A stretch of DNA of 64,000 bases from Rhodospirillales bacterium (GCA_017644185.1 JAEPMA010000012.1:1-64000), one strand, 5' to 3'; counted from the first letter of the stretch, positions 1 through 13,048 are shown. Program-made: numbers and translations. The notes: generated from the sequence alone by a model not told the origin.

Positions 1-1645
<1,645 letters not shown>

Positions 1646-1794
1646 TTTTTGTAAATCGCTTTATTATCAGTTACTTAAGCGTCGATGCTTGAGCGCCCTG
1701 AAAGCACTCTCGATGGACCCTTGTTTTTAGCATTTTGCGCCCCCCCGAACAACCTCGCGCGGGTCTTTTTTCGGCCCACTGCAGTCTTCGCTTG

Positions 1795-1820
1795 AAAATG
1801 ACTGACCGGTCAGTCATTTT
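1795..1820. promoter_or_regulatory. TetR-type operator, perfect 26-bp palindrome
   Basis: A perfect 26-base inverted repeat whose core is TGACTGACCGGTCAGTCA, with AAAA on the left and TTTT on the right. It ends seven bases before the tetR ATG at 1827. TGACTGACCGGTCAGTCA-like sites are the known type bound by AcrR/TetR repressors, so this is most likely the self-operator that controls the whole export operon. Confidence 0.85.
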
Positions 1821-1826
1821 ATACAG

Positions 1827-2429
1827 ATGAACAAACAGGACCGCATTCTGGATGCCGCGATCGACGTCTTCGTCCAGCGCGGCTACGCCGATACCCGCAT
1901 GGACGAGGTCGCCGAAAAGGCGGGTGTCGCCAAGGGGACGGTCTATCTTCATTTCGCCAGCAAGGAGGCCTTGTTCGAGGCCGTCATTGAAAACGCCCTC
2001 GCCCCGATCCGCGAAGCGTTGGAGTTCATGGATGGGAACGCCCACCAAGAGCCCGTCGACGCCGAGGCACTGCACCGCTTCTACCGCAAGATATCGGGAT
2101 TTGTCGAAACCGGCGTGCCGGGCGCGGTAATGCGCCTGGTGATCGCCGAATCCGGCCGCTTCCCGGGGATCGCCGAAACCTATTTCAAGACTATCATCGA
2201 ACCCGGTCTTGGGCACCTGAGCGGCATTCTCGATAAGGGCGCGAAGGAAGGCACCTTCAGGGGCGAAATGATCCGCGAACATCCCATGGTCCTCATCGCC
2301 CCTGTCCTTCTGGCCGTCCTATGGAAGCAGTTGTTTCAGGACTTCAAACCACTCGACACCGCGCAATTCCTGGACACATTCGCCGACATGGCGTGCCAGG
2401 GCCTGATCCCGGAGCGTAAACAGCCATGA
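1827..2429 (+). CDS. TetR/AcrR family transcriptional regulator
   Basis: A 200-residue one-component repressor. Residues about 8-55 form the TetR helix-turn-helix (ILDAAIDVFVQRGY, then GVAKGTVYLHFASKEALF). The remainder is the helical ligand-binding and dimer domain typical of the AcrR-like group. It is the first gene of a four-gene run and overlaps the next gene at ATGA. A perfect palindrome sits seven bases upstream, so it probably represses itself and the efflux genes until a ligand binds. The ligand cannot be told from sequence. Confidence 0.93.
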   Translation: MNKQDRILDAAIDVFVQRGYADTRMDEVAEKAGVAKGTVYLHFASKEALFEAVIENALAPIREALEFMDGNAHQEPVDAEALHRFYRKISGFVETGVPGAVMRLVIAESGRFPGIAETYFKTIIEPGLGHLSGILDKGAKEGTFRGEMIREHPMVLIAPVLLAVLWKQLFQDFKPLDTAQFLDTFADMACQGLIPERKQP

Positions 2430-3412
2430 TGAGGCGTATTTCGTTATCGCTGCTCGCCTGCGCCGCTCTTGTGCTCACCGGCTGCGAAGATCCGCCCGAA
2501 AACGTCGTGCAGGGCTATATCGAGGGCGACTTCCTGTTCATCGGCGCCGAGGACACAGGCCGCATCGCCGAACTCTCCGTCACCCAGGGCGCCCATGTCG
2601 ATGCGGGGACGGTTTTGTTCCGGCTCGAGACCGCGAACGAAGATGCCCTCCTCGCCGCCGCCGAGGCCCGCACTCGCGCCGCCAAGGCGACCCTCGCAGA
2701 TCTGAAACAGGGCGCCAGACCCCAACGCATCGAGTTGTTGGGGGCCGCGATCAACCGCGCCGCCGCCGAGCGCGACTTGGCCGATAAAGAGCGCCGCCGG
2801 GCAGAGGAACTGTTCCTCGACGGCACCATCGCCGAATCCCGCCGCGACGAAGCCCTTACACGCTTAGAAACCGCCGAGGCCAGGCTTCTTGAGGCGCGCA
2901 AGGATCTGGAACTCGCCCGGCTTCCCGAACGCGAAGACAGAATCCAGGCGGCGGAGGCAGACGTCCTCGCCGCCGAGAAGGACGCGGAAAGCAAGCGCCG
3001 CATCCTTGAACGCCGCACCGTTCCCGCGCCCGAGGCGGGACTGGTCCACGAGGTCTTGCGCCGCAAGGGCGAGATGACCCCGGCCGGGGGCGCGGTGATC
3101 ACCTTCCTGCCCGATCAGGCGCGCCGCGCGGTGTTCTTCGTCGGCGAAGGGTTGGTTGCGGGCCTGAACCGCGGCGATACCGTCGACATCGCGTGCGACG
3201 GCTGCCCGAACGGCCTGACGGCAAAAATCAATCTGATCTCGGAGGAAGTCCAGTTCACCCCGCCCGTGATCTACGGCACGACAGAACGCAAGCGCCTTCT
3301 GGTCAGGATCGAAGCCGGGATCGATCCGGATGCCGCCCCAGCCCTCAAACCCGGCCTCCCCATCACGGTCACGCTACCTGTGCCGCACAAGGACGGCGGC
3401 GATGGCAAATGA
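2426..3412 (+). CDS. HlyD-family membrane fusion lipoprotein of an ABC exporter
   Basis: Periplasmic adaptor of 327-328 residues. The N terminus is a lipoprotein signal with lipobox LTGC. Lipoyl-like halves follow (GDFLFIGAEDTGRIAEL, then VPAPEAGLVHEVLRRKGE) around a long Ala/Arg/Glu-rich coiled-coil hairpin (about residues 75-195), and then a beta-barrel region. The order resembles YbhG-type adaptors. It overlaps tetR by four bases if the first ATG (2426) is used; an immediately following ATG at 2429 is equally possible. It is expected to link the downstream ABC-2 permease to an outer-membrane channel encoded elsewhere. Confidence 0.9.
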   Translation: MMRRISLSLLACAALVLTGCEDPPENVVQGYIEGDFLFIGAEDTGRIAELSVTQGAHVDAGTVLFRLETANEDALLAAAEARTRAAKATLADLKQGARPQRIELLGAAINRAAAERDLADKERRRAEELFLDGTIAESRRDEALTRLETAEARLLEARKDLELARLPEREDRIQAAEADVLAAEKDAESKRRILERRTVPAPEAGLVHEVLRRKGEMTPAGGAVITFLPDQARRAVFFVGEGLVAGLNRGDTVDIACDGCPNGLTAKINLISEEVQFTPPVIYGTTERKRLLVRIEAGIDPDAAPALKPGLPITVTLPVPHKDGGDGK

Positions 3413-4349
3413 CACGGACATCGCCATCCGCGCTGAGGGTCTGAGCAAGCGCTTCGGCGACTTCGTCGTCGTCGAGGACCTCAATCTCACCGTCAAGCGC
3501 GGCGAAATCTACGGTTTTCTCGGCCCCAACGGCAGCGGCAAGACGACGACCATGCGGATGCTGGTGGGGTTGCTCGAGCCCGATCATGGACGTGGCGAAT
3601 GCCTCGGCCTCGACATTCGAACCGAACGGGACGCCCTTCGCCGCCGCATCGGTTACATGACCCAGCATTTCAGTCTCTATGGGGATTTGACAGTCGAAGA
3701 GAACCTCGAATTCGTCGCCCGTATCTATAACCTGCCGGCCCCCGTGAAAACGGCCCAAGACGCGATCCGGGAACTCGGGCTCGAGGGGCGCGGCGATCAG
3801 CTCGTCTCGACGCTTTCAGGCGGGTGGAAGCAACGCCTCGCCCTCGCCGCCGCGATTCTGCCGAAACCGGAGCTTCTGTTGCTCGACGAGCCGACGGCCG
3901 GGGTCGACCCCAAGGCGCGCCGGGATTTCTGGGAACATATCTACGAACTCGCGGCGGACGGCCTGACCGTCCTCGTCAGCACCCATTACATGGACGAAGC
4001 CGAGCGTTGCCACCGCATCGCCTATCTGGCCTACGGAAAGCTGCTGGCATCGGGCGCGGGCGACGAGGTCATCGGCAATTCAGGGCTTTCGGTTTGGGAG
4101 GTCTCGGGCGACCCTGGTGACCTATCCGATCTCGCCGCAAACATACGCGACGAAGAGGGCATCAGCATGGCGACCCCGTTCGGGACACGGCTCAGGATCG
4201 GCGGGCCGGATAAAAACGCCCTCGATCACGCAACCCAGCCTTACCGCGACGACAGTCGGTTTAGATGGGAACCCTCCCCGCCGACGCTCGAAGACGTCTT
4301 CATCCACCTGTTAAGGGACGCGCAGGACAACCGCGCCGTGGCGTCATGA
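3402..4349 (+). CDS. ABC exporter ATP-binding protein (YbhF-like)
   Basis: A 315-residue nucleotide-binding subunit. Walker A is GPNGSGKTT (residues 41-49), the signature is LSGGWKQRLALA, and Walker B is LLLLDEPTAGVDP, followed by the switch histidine in VSTHYMDEAERC. The open frame extends upstream, but the ATG at 3402 overlaps the end of the adaptor gene and gives a normal N terminus (MANDTDIAIRAEGLSKRFG). It has one ATPase domain, whereas E. coli YbhF has two. It powers the following permease. Confidence 0.95.
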   Translation: MANDTDIAIRAEGLSKRFGDFVVVEDLNLTVKRGEIYGFLGPNGSGKTTTMRMLVGLLEPDHGRGECLGLDIRTERDALRRRIGYMTQHFSLYGDLTVEENLEFVARIYNLPAPVKTAQDAIRELGLEGRGDQLVSTLSGGWKQRLALAAAILPKPELLLLDEPTAGVDPKARRDFWEHIYELAADGLTVLVSTHYMDEAERCHRIAYLAYGKLLASGAGDEVIGNSGLSVWEVSGDPGDLSDLAANIRDEEGISMATPFGTRLRIGGPDKNALDHATQPYRDDSRFRWEPSPPTLEDVFIHLLRDAQDNRAVAS

Positions 4350-5515
4350 CGAATAAAGCGCACCAGAACCGCGCGCCGGGGTTCGGCGGATTCCTTGGCC
4401 GCCTCAGGGCGATGATCACGAAGGAATTCAAGCAAATGCGGCGTGACCGCATGACCTTCGCGATCATGATCGGTGTGCCGGTTATGCAGATTATGTTGTT
4501 CGGCTTCGCCATCAACCTCGACCCGCGCCACCTGCCGACCGCGGTCGCCCTTGCGGATCACGGCCCGATGGGCAGAAGCGTCGTCGCCGCGATGCAGACC
4601 AGCCGCTATTTCAAGGTCACCCGCCAGGTCGGTACGGGGGCCGAGCTCGAACCCCTGCTCCAGTCGGGCGAGGTGCAGTTCGGTGTCGAAATCCCACCCG
4701 ACTTCTCGCGCCGCATCGCCCGGGGCGACACCGCCACCCTGCTTCTGCTCGCCGACGATACGGACCCGGCCGCGGTCGGGGGTGCCGTTGGCGCCATCGA
4801 TACGATTGTCAGACAAGGTGTGAACCGCGAACTCAGGGGCGCGCTCGCGATGCGCCGGGACACATCGACCCCCATCGTCGATGTGGTGGTTCACCGCCGC
4901 TACAACCCAGCCAACGAGACCGACAAGGTGATCGTTCCCGGTTTATTGGGGGTGATCCTGTTCCTGTCGCTGTCGATCAACACCGGCCTCGCCGTCACCC
5001 GCGAGCGTGAACGCGGGACGATGGAATTGCTATTGTCCATGCCGGTCAGCCCGTTCGAGATCATGATCGGCAAGATCGTGCCCTACATCACCGTCGGGGC
5101 GATGCAGTCCGCCATCGTGCTGTTGAGCGCGATGTGGCTGTTCGATGTGCCGATGCTGGGCTCGCCTCTGCTGTTACTGGCGGCGATCGCCCTTTTCGTC
5201 GTCGCCGTGCTGACGATCGGTTATCTGATTTCGACCGTCGCCCGCACGCAGCTTCAGGCGATGCAGATGACGATCTTCTTCTTCCTCCCCAACCTGCTCT
5301 TGTCCGGGTTCGCGTTTCCATTCCGGGGGATGCCTGATTGGGCGCAGATGATCGGCGAGGTGTTGCCTCTGACCCACTTCGTTCGCCTGATGCGGGGCGT
5401 CATGCTGAAGGGCGCCGAGTTCGCCTCGTTATGGCAGGACTTCGCGGCGCTCGCCGCGTTCACCGCCGTTATCGTCGTGATCGGGCTGCTGCGGTTCCGC
5501 CGCACCCTCGACTGA
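4346..5515 (+). CDS. ABC-2 type permease of the exporter (YbhS/YbhR-like)
   Basis: A 389-residue inner-membrane subunit with the ABC-2 layout: an N-terminal helix (FAIMIGVPVMQIMLFGFAI), a large extracytoplasmic loop (about residues 55-185), then five hydrophobic helices ending at GLLRF. The start at 4346 overlaps the ATPase gene at ATGA. Only one permease gene is present where ybh-like operons have two, so the transporter would be a homodimer. The family exports drugs or other small hydrophobic compounds; the substrate here is unknown. Confidence 0.92.
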   Translation: MTNKAHQNRAPGFGGFLGRLRAMITKEFKQMRRDRMTFAIMIGVPVMQIMLFGFAINLDPRHLPTAVALADHGPMGRSVVAAMQTSRYFKVTRQVGTGAELEPLLQSGEVQFGVEIPPDFSRRIARGDTATLLLLADDTDPAAVGGAVGAIDTIVRQGVNRELRGALAMRRDTSTPIVDVVVHRRYNPANETDKVIVPGLLGVILFLSLSINTGLAVTRERERGTMELLLSMPVSPFEIMIGKIVPYITVGAMQSAIVLLSAMWLFDVPMLGSPLLLLAAIALFVVAVLTIGYLISTVARTQLQAMQMTIFFFLPNLLLSGFAFPFRGMPDWAQMIGEVLPLTHFVRLMRGVMLKGAEFASLWQDFAALAAFTAVIVVIGLLRFRRTLD

Positions 5516-5520
5516 TTTCT

Positions 5521-6720
5521 TCACCCTGCGGGCGTGCGCGTTCGTCTGGCCCCGTACCACACCGCCGCCAGGAACGCCGCCGAAACGGGAACCGCGGCGA
5601 TCATATTGACCGCCTGCCACCCCAACGTCTCGTGCAACGCCCCGGACGCAAATGCCGTCACCGCGACGAGCGAGAACAGCATGAAATCGTGCGCAGCCTG
5701 GGTCTTGGCGCGCTCTTCGGGGGTGTAGCATTCGGTCAGCAAAGTGGTGCCGCCGATGAACATGAAGTTCCATCCCACCCCCAGACACGTCAGCCCCAGC
5801 CAGAAATTCGTATAATCGACGCCCGCCAGACCGAACGCGATGGCGACGGCTTGAAGCGCCGCCCCCGCCGCAATCACGTTGACGACCCCGAAACGCTTGA
5901 TCAGATGTCCGGTGAAGAAGCTCGGCAGAAACATCCCCACGATATGCCACTGTATCACCGTCGCCGCGTCGTTGAAGGCGAAGCCGCAGAACGTCATGGC
6001 GAGCGGCGTCGACGTCATCAGCATGTTCATCATCCCATACCCGATGGTCGATGACATCGCGGCAACGATGAAGTTCGGTGTCGCCATGATCTGGAGGATC
6101 GGCCGGCCGGCCGTTCGGACGCCCTGATGACGCAAGTCGGGGATGCGGGTGAACTGCAATAAGACGATAGCGGTGAAGCTGAGCCCGATGATCACCGAAT
6201 AACTTGCCGCGAACGCCGCCGCCGAAAGGTCCGCCGTCCACTTGGCGAGTTGCGGCCCTAAAAACGCCGCGACCAATCCCCCCGCCAGCACGTACGAGAT
6301 CGCCCGGGCGCGAAATTCCTCGGTCGCGACCTCCGCCGCCGCGAAGCGGTAGTACTGCCAGAACGCGTTGTGGATACCCAGAAGCAGCCCGCCCAGCATG
6401 AACAGCCAGAACGACCCGGCATAGATCGCATACGAACCGACGACCGCCCCCGCCATCCCGATGGTCTGACCGATGGTGAACCCCGGGCGCCGGCCGATCT
6501 TCGCCATCAGAAGCGACGCCGGAATGGTCGATAGCGTGGTCGCCGCGAACTGCACCGCGAGAGGAAGTGTCGCCAGCGTCTTCGAGGGCGCCAGCATCAC
6601 GCCGACGAGCGCGCTGACCGTCAAAAGCATCGACGTGCCCGACATCGCCAACGCCTGGCAACACGCCAGCAGCAAGACGTTTCGGCGCATGTGGGTCATC
6701 GCCCGCGGTTCCCCGGACAA
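5521..6720 (-). CDS. MFS transporter
   Basis: A 399-residue protein with about 12 hydrophobic segments and the MFS loop 2-3 motif in the form AKIGRRPGF. The start could be the first ATG (6720) or the later MTHMRRN. It ends five bases from the end of the convergent exporter operon. It resembles drug or small-solute MFS carriers of the MFS_1 group; no substrate signature is visible. Its position between gyrA and ssb suggests it arrived together with the exporter operon. Confidence 0.85.
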   Translation of the reverse strand: MSGEPRAMTHMRRNVLLLACCQALAMSGTSMLLTVSALVGVMLAPSKTLATLPLAVQFAATTLSTIPASLLMAKIGRRPGFTIGQTIGMAGAVVGSYAIYAGSFWLFMLGGLLLGIHNAFWQYYRFAAAEVATEEFRARAISYVLAGGLVAAFLGPQLAKWTADLSAAAFAASYSVIIGLSFTAIVLLQFTRIPDLRHQGVRTAGRPILQIMATPNFIVAAMSSTIGYGMMNMLMTSTPLAMTFCGFAFNDAATVIQWHIVGMFLPSFFTGHLIKRFGVVNVIAAGAALQAVAIAFGLAGVDYTNFWLGLTCLGVGWNFMFIGGTTLLTECYTPEERAKTQAAHDFMLFSLVAVTAFASGALHETLGWQAVNMIAAVPVSAAFLAAVWYGARRTRTPAG

Positions 6721-6722
6721 AT

Positions 6723-6816
6723 CCCCTCACCCGGCGCTACGCGCCACCCTCTCCCCAGGGAGAGGGATGGTTCGGCGAGAGTCCCCTCTCCCTCGGGAGA
6801 GGGACAGGGTGAGGGG
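6723..6816. repeat. Family A palindromic repeat
   Basis: Starts CCCCTCACCC and ends GGGTGAGGGG, so the outer arms are complementary. Two inner palindromes lie inside (CTCTCCCCAGGGAGAG and CTCTCCCTCGGGAGAG). It sits between the MFS gene start and the ssb stop. Confidence 0.85.
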
Positions 6817-6836
6817 CACGTCATATGGTCAAGTCG

Positions 6837-7334
6837 TCAGAACGGAATTTCGTCGTCGAGGTCGCCGCCCGGCCCACGGCCGCCACCGCCGCCCGAGGAC
6901 GAGCCGCCGCTGTCAGGGCCATCCCACGACGGGGGCTCATCGCTGCCGCCGCCGTAGCCGCCGCCACCGCCACCGCCGCCACCGGCGGAATCGAGCATGG
7001 TGAGGACGCCGGAGAAGCGCTGCAGGACGACTTCGGTGGTGTACTTCTCGATCCCGTCGTTGCCGGTCCACTTGCGGGTTTGGAGCGAGCCTTCGAGGTA
7101 CACCTTCGAGCCTTTTTTCAGGTACTTCTCGCAAATCTCGGCAAGGCGTTCATCGAACACCACGACGCGGTGCCACTCGGTCTTCTCGCGGCGCTCACCG
7201 GATTGCTTGTCGCGCCACTGTTCGGAGGTGGCGACGCTCATATTGGCGAGCTTCTGGCCCGACTGCGTGAAACGGATTTCCGGATCGCGGCCGAGATTGC
7301 CGACAAGAATGACTTTGTTAACGGAGCCTGCCAT
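6837..7334 (-). CDS. ssb: Single-stranded DNA-binding protein
   Basis: A 165-residue SSB. The OB fold spans about residues 1-110 ([18 protein letters not shown], then TEWHRVVVF and [17 protein letters not shown]). A Gly/Ser-rich linker follows, with a run of nine glycines, and the acidic tip DDEIPF recruits partner proteins. A good ribosome site (GAGGGGG) lies just before the ATG. SSB protects single-stranded DNA in replication, recombination and repair; it lies near gyrA and uvrA as in many alphaproteobacteria. Confidence 0.98.
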   Translation of the reverse strand: MAGSVNKVILVGNLGRDPEIRFTQSGQKLANMSVATSEQWRDKQSGERREKTEWHRVVVFDERLAEICEKYLKKGSKVYLEGSLQTRKWTGNDGIEKYTTEVVLQRFSGVLTMLDSAGGGGGGGGGYGGGSDEPPSWDGPDSGGSSSGGGGGRGPGGDLDDEIPF

Positions 7335-7403
7335 TTTTCCCCCTCTAGGATGAATTCGTCGAAACTATAACGGTTGGCGGAAAGCGAGTGGAGTCGTTTC
7401 GCC

Positions 7404-7646
7404 TTACTGTTCGCGCGGGATCGGGAACGCGGTGTCCTGAAAGCCCCTCGCCTTTTCGATGAAGGCGCGCGCGACATCGATGATCTGTTCGTCCGGCTCC
7501 TCGAGTTTCACCAAAGCGGCGATCCCGATCTCCAGCAATGCCATGCCGTAGACGTACTGGCTCACACCCTCGTCCTGGAACTGGACGAGCGCGTCGGACA
7601 GCACCACGTCGGCTTTCTGGAATTCTTGCTCTAACTCGTCACTCAT
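7404..7646 (-). CDS. Small conserved-looking protein of unknown function
   Basis: An 80-residue acidic protein starting MSDELEQEFQKADVVLSDAL; an upstream ATG at 7661 would add five residues. It is predicted to be all-helical, with a hydrophobic middle (YGMALLEIGIAALVKL) and no signal peptide or metal motif. It lies 70 bases upstream of ssb on the same strand, so the two could be co-transcribed. I do not recognise the family. Confidence 0.65.
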   Translation of the reverse strand: MSDELEQEFQKADVVLSDALVQFQDEGVSQYVYGMALLEIGIAALVKLEEPDEQIIDVARAFIEKARGFQDTAFPIPREQ

Positions 7647-8016
7647 TCGCGTTCTCCTCAATCTCCGCGATGCCGTCGTGGGCGAGCAGTCTCGTCACGG
7701 CGGCGCGCCTGTCAACGTGCCTGATACGCAATGGAAGGATTAGTGGCTTTTTTCACGTTACGCTACTTTAGTTCGTATTTTTTCCAACCAAGACTTGTAT
7801 TGCGCCAATCCTGCGCGAAACCGGAACGAAAAATCTCCGAATCCGCTAAGTCCCGGTAAACAAGGGAAACACGCCGATAAGTCCATTTCGGTCACGTGTT
7901 GAACTCAAAAAATACGACGTTTGAGTGTGTTTAACCATTGAACTGTGATATTCATCACAGTCGATTAGGTTCAATAAGACGACCATTTAAACTATCGTAA
8001 TGATGGTGGTGTCAAA
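7647..8016. other. Intergenic region, AT-richer than its surroundings
   Basis: A 370-base gap between divergent genes. It holds an inverted repeat ACTCAAA-N10-TTTGAGT (7903-7926) and the CRP-like palindrome listed separately. No ORF, tRNA or dispersed repeat is seen. It probably contains both divergent promoters. Confidence 0.6.
7943..7960. promoter_or_regulatory. CRP/FNR-superfamily type binding palindrome
   Basis: CTGTGATATTCATCACAG is an inverted repeat that matches the classical CRP pattern TGTGA-N6-TCACA at every defined position. It ends 56 bases before the ATG of the receiver-domain gene at 8017. A CRP-family factor or close relative may control that gene; which one cannot be said. 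Confidence 0.55.
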
Positions 8017-8895
8017 ATGCAGCATATCAAAGATGTAAATGTGGTTCTTTACGACCCGAATCACGACCTTCGCACGCTGGTCATTGGGATACTTCGCGAA
8101 ATCGGGTTTACCGCGATCGCCAGCACGGAGAAACCGGAAACCGTCAAAGCCCGTCTCGGCCGCAGCGACGTCGATCTGTTGATCGGCGACGTCCCCGAGA
8201 TCGAAAGCGCCATGTGCGCGCTGGTCAGTGACGTGCGTACCCGTAGGCTCGGGAAGAATCCCTTCCCCGTCGCCATCGGGATGACGAGTTATCCCGACGA
8301 GAACACGATCTCGAACATCGTCGACGCCGGGTTCGACGGGCTCGCCCTGAAACCGTTCGACGCCCAGGCTTTCAGACGACGGCTCACGTTCTTTCTGCAT
8401 CAGCGCAAACCTTTCGTGACCACGGCCGATTACATCGGGCCGGACAGGCGCAAAGAGCCGGGCAAGCCGGGCGTCGATGCGAATTGCGTCAACGTGCCGA
8501 ACCCGCTCCGCCTGATTGCCGAGGGGGTCACCCGCGACACGCTCAAAAAGCAGATCGAACACGCCGGCGCCAGGCTCGACGAGCGCAAGGTGATCAGTTG
8601 TATCGGCGGAATCGGCTGGTGCGCATCGCATCTCGATGAAGCGATCGACAGGAACGACGGCAGCCTCGCGCATCGCTGTATCAAGCAGTTGAACGAGATC
8701 GCGATGGATATCGATGGCAGGTTGGAACGCACCCCCTTCGCCCACATGCGTGAGCGGTGTAACGAACTGCTCCAGATTGGGACGCACTTGGAACACGCAC
8801 CCAAGGGCCCGGAAAAACACGACGTCGAAGAGCTGAACAGGCTCGTGGATTCGTTCAAGCGGGGCTGCAACGCGGACCAGGCCGCCGTCGCCTGA
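8017..8895 (+). CDS. Receiver-domain response regulator with unknown C-terminal half
   Basis: A 292-residue protein. Residues 1-125 are a CheY-like receiver: YDPNHD supplies an acidic residue, LLIGD supplies the probable phospho-acceptor Asp, and MTSY and LKPFD supply the conserved Thr and Lys. Next comes a YIGPDRRKEP linker, which I recall from many Rhodospirillales receiver proteins. The helical C-terminal half (about 160-290) contains no recognisable output domain such as HTH, GGDEF or HisK. It may act by protein contact. The start is ATG with a weak ribosome site. Confidence 0.82.
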   Translation: MQHIKDVNVVLYDPNHDLRTLVIGILREIGFTAIASTEKPETVKARLGRSDVDLLIGDVPEIESAMCALVSDVRTRRLGKNPFPVAIGMTSYPDENTISNIVDAGFDGLALKPFDAQAFRRRLTFFLHQRKPFVTTADYIGPDRRKEPGKPGVDANCVNVPNPLRLIAEGVTRDTLKKQIEHAGARLDERKVISCIGGIGWCASHLDEAIDRNDGSLAHRCIKQLNEIAMDIDGRLERTPFAHMRERCNELLQIGTHLEHAPKGPEKHDVEELNRLVDSFKRGCNADQAAVA

Positions 8896-9083
8896 GTTAA
8901 GCTACCAGCCGCCCGGTTGATCCGGCCGCCGCCCGGCCCCGTATACCCGGGCGGTGCATATGACCGCTTTCCTTCCACAATTTTCGCGGAACCGTGCCGA
9001 ATCCTTTCTTTACGGCACTTGGAAACCCATATACCGATTAGCTCTTGTGCGGCTCACATTTTCCGACCCAAAAACGGCTTGAT

Positions 9084-11983
<2,900 letters not shown>

Positions 11984-11987
<4 letters not shown>

Positions 11988-12190
11988 GCGCGGACGGCAA
12001 GCTTCAGGCGCACCTCCGCGAGCTTAAAGCCGCAAAGGCCGAGTTCGAACATCAACTCAGACGATATGCGGACGCCGCCGAACGCAATGGCGGTGTCTTG
12101 GGCGCGTCGGAAGCCGACGTCAGACGCCTGAAAAAGAACCTCGCCGACATTGATGCCGAAATCTCGGCGATCGAGTCATCCTCAACATAA
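11984..12190 (+). CDS. Small coiled-coil protein overlapping uvrA
   Basis: A 68-residue protein starting at a GTG that overlaps the uvrA stop (GTGA), so it is probably translationally coupled to uvrA. It is rich in Ala, Glu, Lys and Arg with a heptad-like pattern ([19 protein letters not shown], then [19 protein letters not shown]), suggesting a two-helix coiled coil. No known family is recognised. A link to DNA repair is only positional. Confidence 0.6.
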
Positions 12191-12192
12191 TC

Positions 12193-12306
12193 GTCATTCC
12201 CGCGAAAGCGGGAACCCAGCCTTCAGGCACCCCGGCTATTCTGGATTCCGGCATACGCCGGAATGACGCTCACTTACCAATTGCACGTCGTCCTGCACTT
12301 GATCAG
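12193..12306. repeat. Family B palindromic repeats
   Basis: Contains TTCCCGCGAAAGCGGGAA, ATTCCGGCATACGCCGGAAT and a CGTCGTCCTGCACTTGATCA arm. All are short stems shared with several other gaps in this window. Confidence 0.75.
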
Positions 12307-12314
12307 GACCCATT

Positions 12315-12420
12315 CCCCCCTCACCTGTCCTCTCCCCCATTTCATGGGGAAGAGGGACCCTGACGATACCCCCCTCTCCCTGGGGAGAGGGTGGCGAGCG
12401 AAGCGAGCCGGGTGAGGGGG
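12315..12420. repeat. Family A palindromic repeat
   Basis: Outer arms are CCCCCTCACC and GGTGAGGGGG. Inner stems are CTCTCCCCCATTTCATGGGG and CTCTCCCTGGGGAGAG, plus GGCGAGCGAAGCGAGCC. Confidence 0.85.
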
Positions 12421-12511
12421 CAGCTTCCCAAGCCATACTCCCGCCACATTATCGGCTATGGTGGCCCCGGCCCTTCTACGAGGGTCATGACAACACCGCG
12501 AGGAGGACACG

Positions 12512-13048
12512 ATGACCGATCCGGTTTCGGGAAACTTTCACGACAAGCTCGACGCCGACGCGTTAATGGCGGTCTTGCAAGAGGCGCAGGACACGGTCCG
12601 CAGTTACGACACCAAGGCGCAGATCGTCGGTGTCGGCTATATCTTCGCGCTCGGTGTCGTGCAGCAGTCGGGCAAGCACATGCCGGTGCCGATGGAATGG
12701 GCCGGCATGTACGTGTTCGTCGGCTGGTTGGTGGTGATCCTCCCGATCATCATGTTCGCGCTGGTGCTCTATCCGTCGCGCATCGACAAGGTCACGAAAA
12801 AGCGGAATCTGCAGGCCGTCGATGGGACGATGTATTTCGACTCCCTCAAGTTCACCGACGCGGACGCCTATGCGGCGGCCGTCATGAAAGCCGACTGGGC
12901 CAAGGAGATCGTTTACGAGATCGTCAAGGTATCGGATATTCGCGACAAGAAGCGGACCCGGTTCCTGCGCGCGTTGTACTGGACAGGCGGTTCGTTCTTT
13001 TTATTGTTCCTGTCGCAGATGCTGCGCGCCAACGGAGTCCTACAATAA
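12512..13048 (+). CDS. Pycsar-effector-like (PycTM/DUF5706-type) membrane protein
   Basis: A 178-residue protein with a layout I recognise from the PycTM family. A short N-terminal helix ends in a D-x-K-A motif (SYDTKAQIVG) and leads into TM1 (VGVGYIFALGVVQ). TM2 (FVGWLVVILPIIMFALVL) ends in YPSR. A cytoplasmic helical stretch (MYFDSLKFTDADAYAAAVM, then IVYEIVKVSDIRDKKRTRF) leads to TM3 (YWTGGSFFLLFLSQML). PycTM proteins are membrane-damaging effectors of cyclic-nucleotide antiphage systems. No cyclase gene lies nearby, so a defence role here is unproven. A strong GAGGAGG site precedes the ATG; the stop overlaps the next start (TAATG). Confidence 0.6.
   Translation: MTDPVSGNFHDKLDADALMAVLQEAQDTVRSYDTKAQIVGVGYIFALGVVQQSGKHMPVPMEWAGMYVFVGWLVVILPIIMFALVLYPSRIDKVTKKRNLQAVDGTMYFDSLKFTDADAYAAAVMKADWAKEIVYEIVKVSDIRDKKRTRFLRALYWTGGSFFLLFLSQMLRANGVLQ

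Larger units (their letters stand above)
12191..12511. other. Repeat-filled intergenic region
   Basis: A 321-base gap made almost wholly of dispersed repeats: family B arms (GTCATTCCCGCGAAAGCGGGA; GATTCCGGCATACGCCGGAAT) at 12193-12306, and a family A element at 12315-12420. No ORF is supported. The last 90 bases must hold the promoter and the ribosome site GAGGAGG before 12512. Confidence 0.7.

Noticed and set aside
8896-9083. Possible SOS box (GAACCGTGCCGAATC) before uvrA
   Set aside because: Alphaproteobacterial LexA needs GTTC-N7-GTTC or its complement; the second half has two mismatches, so it is not convincing.
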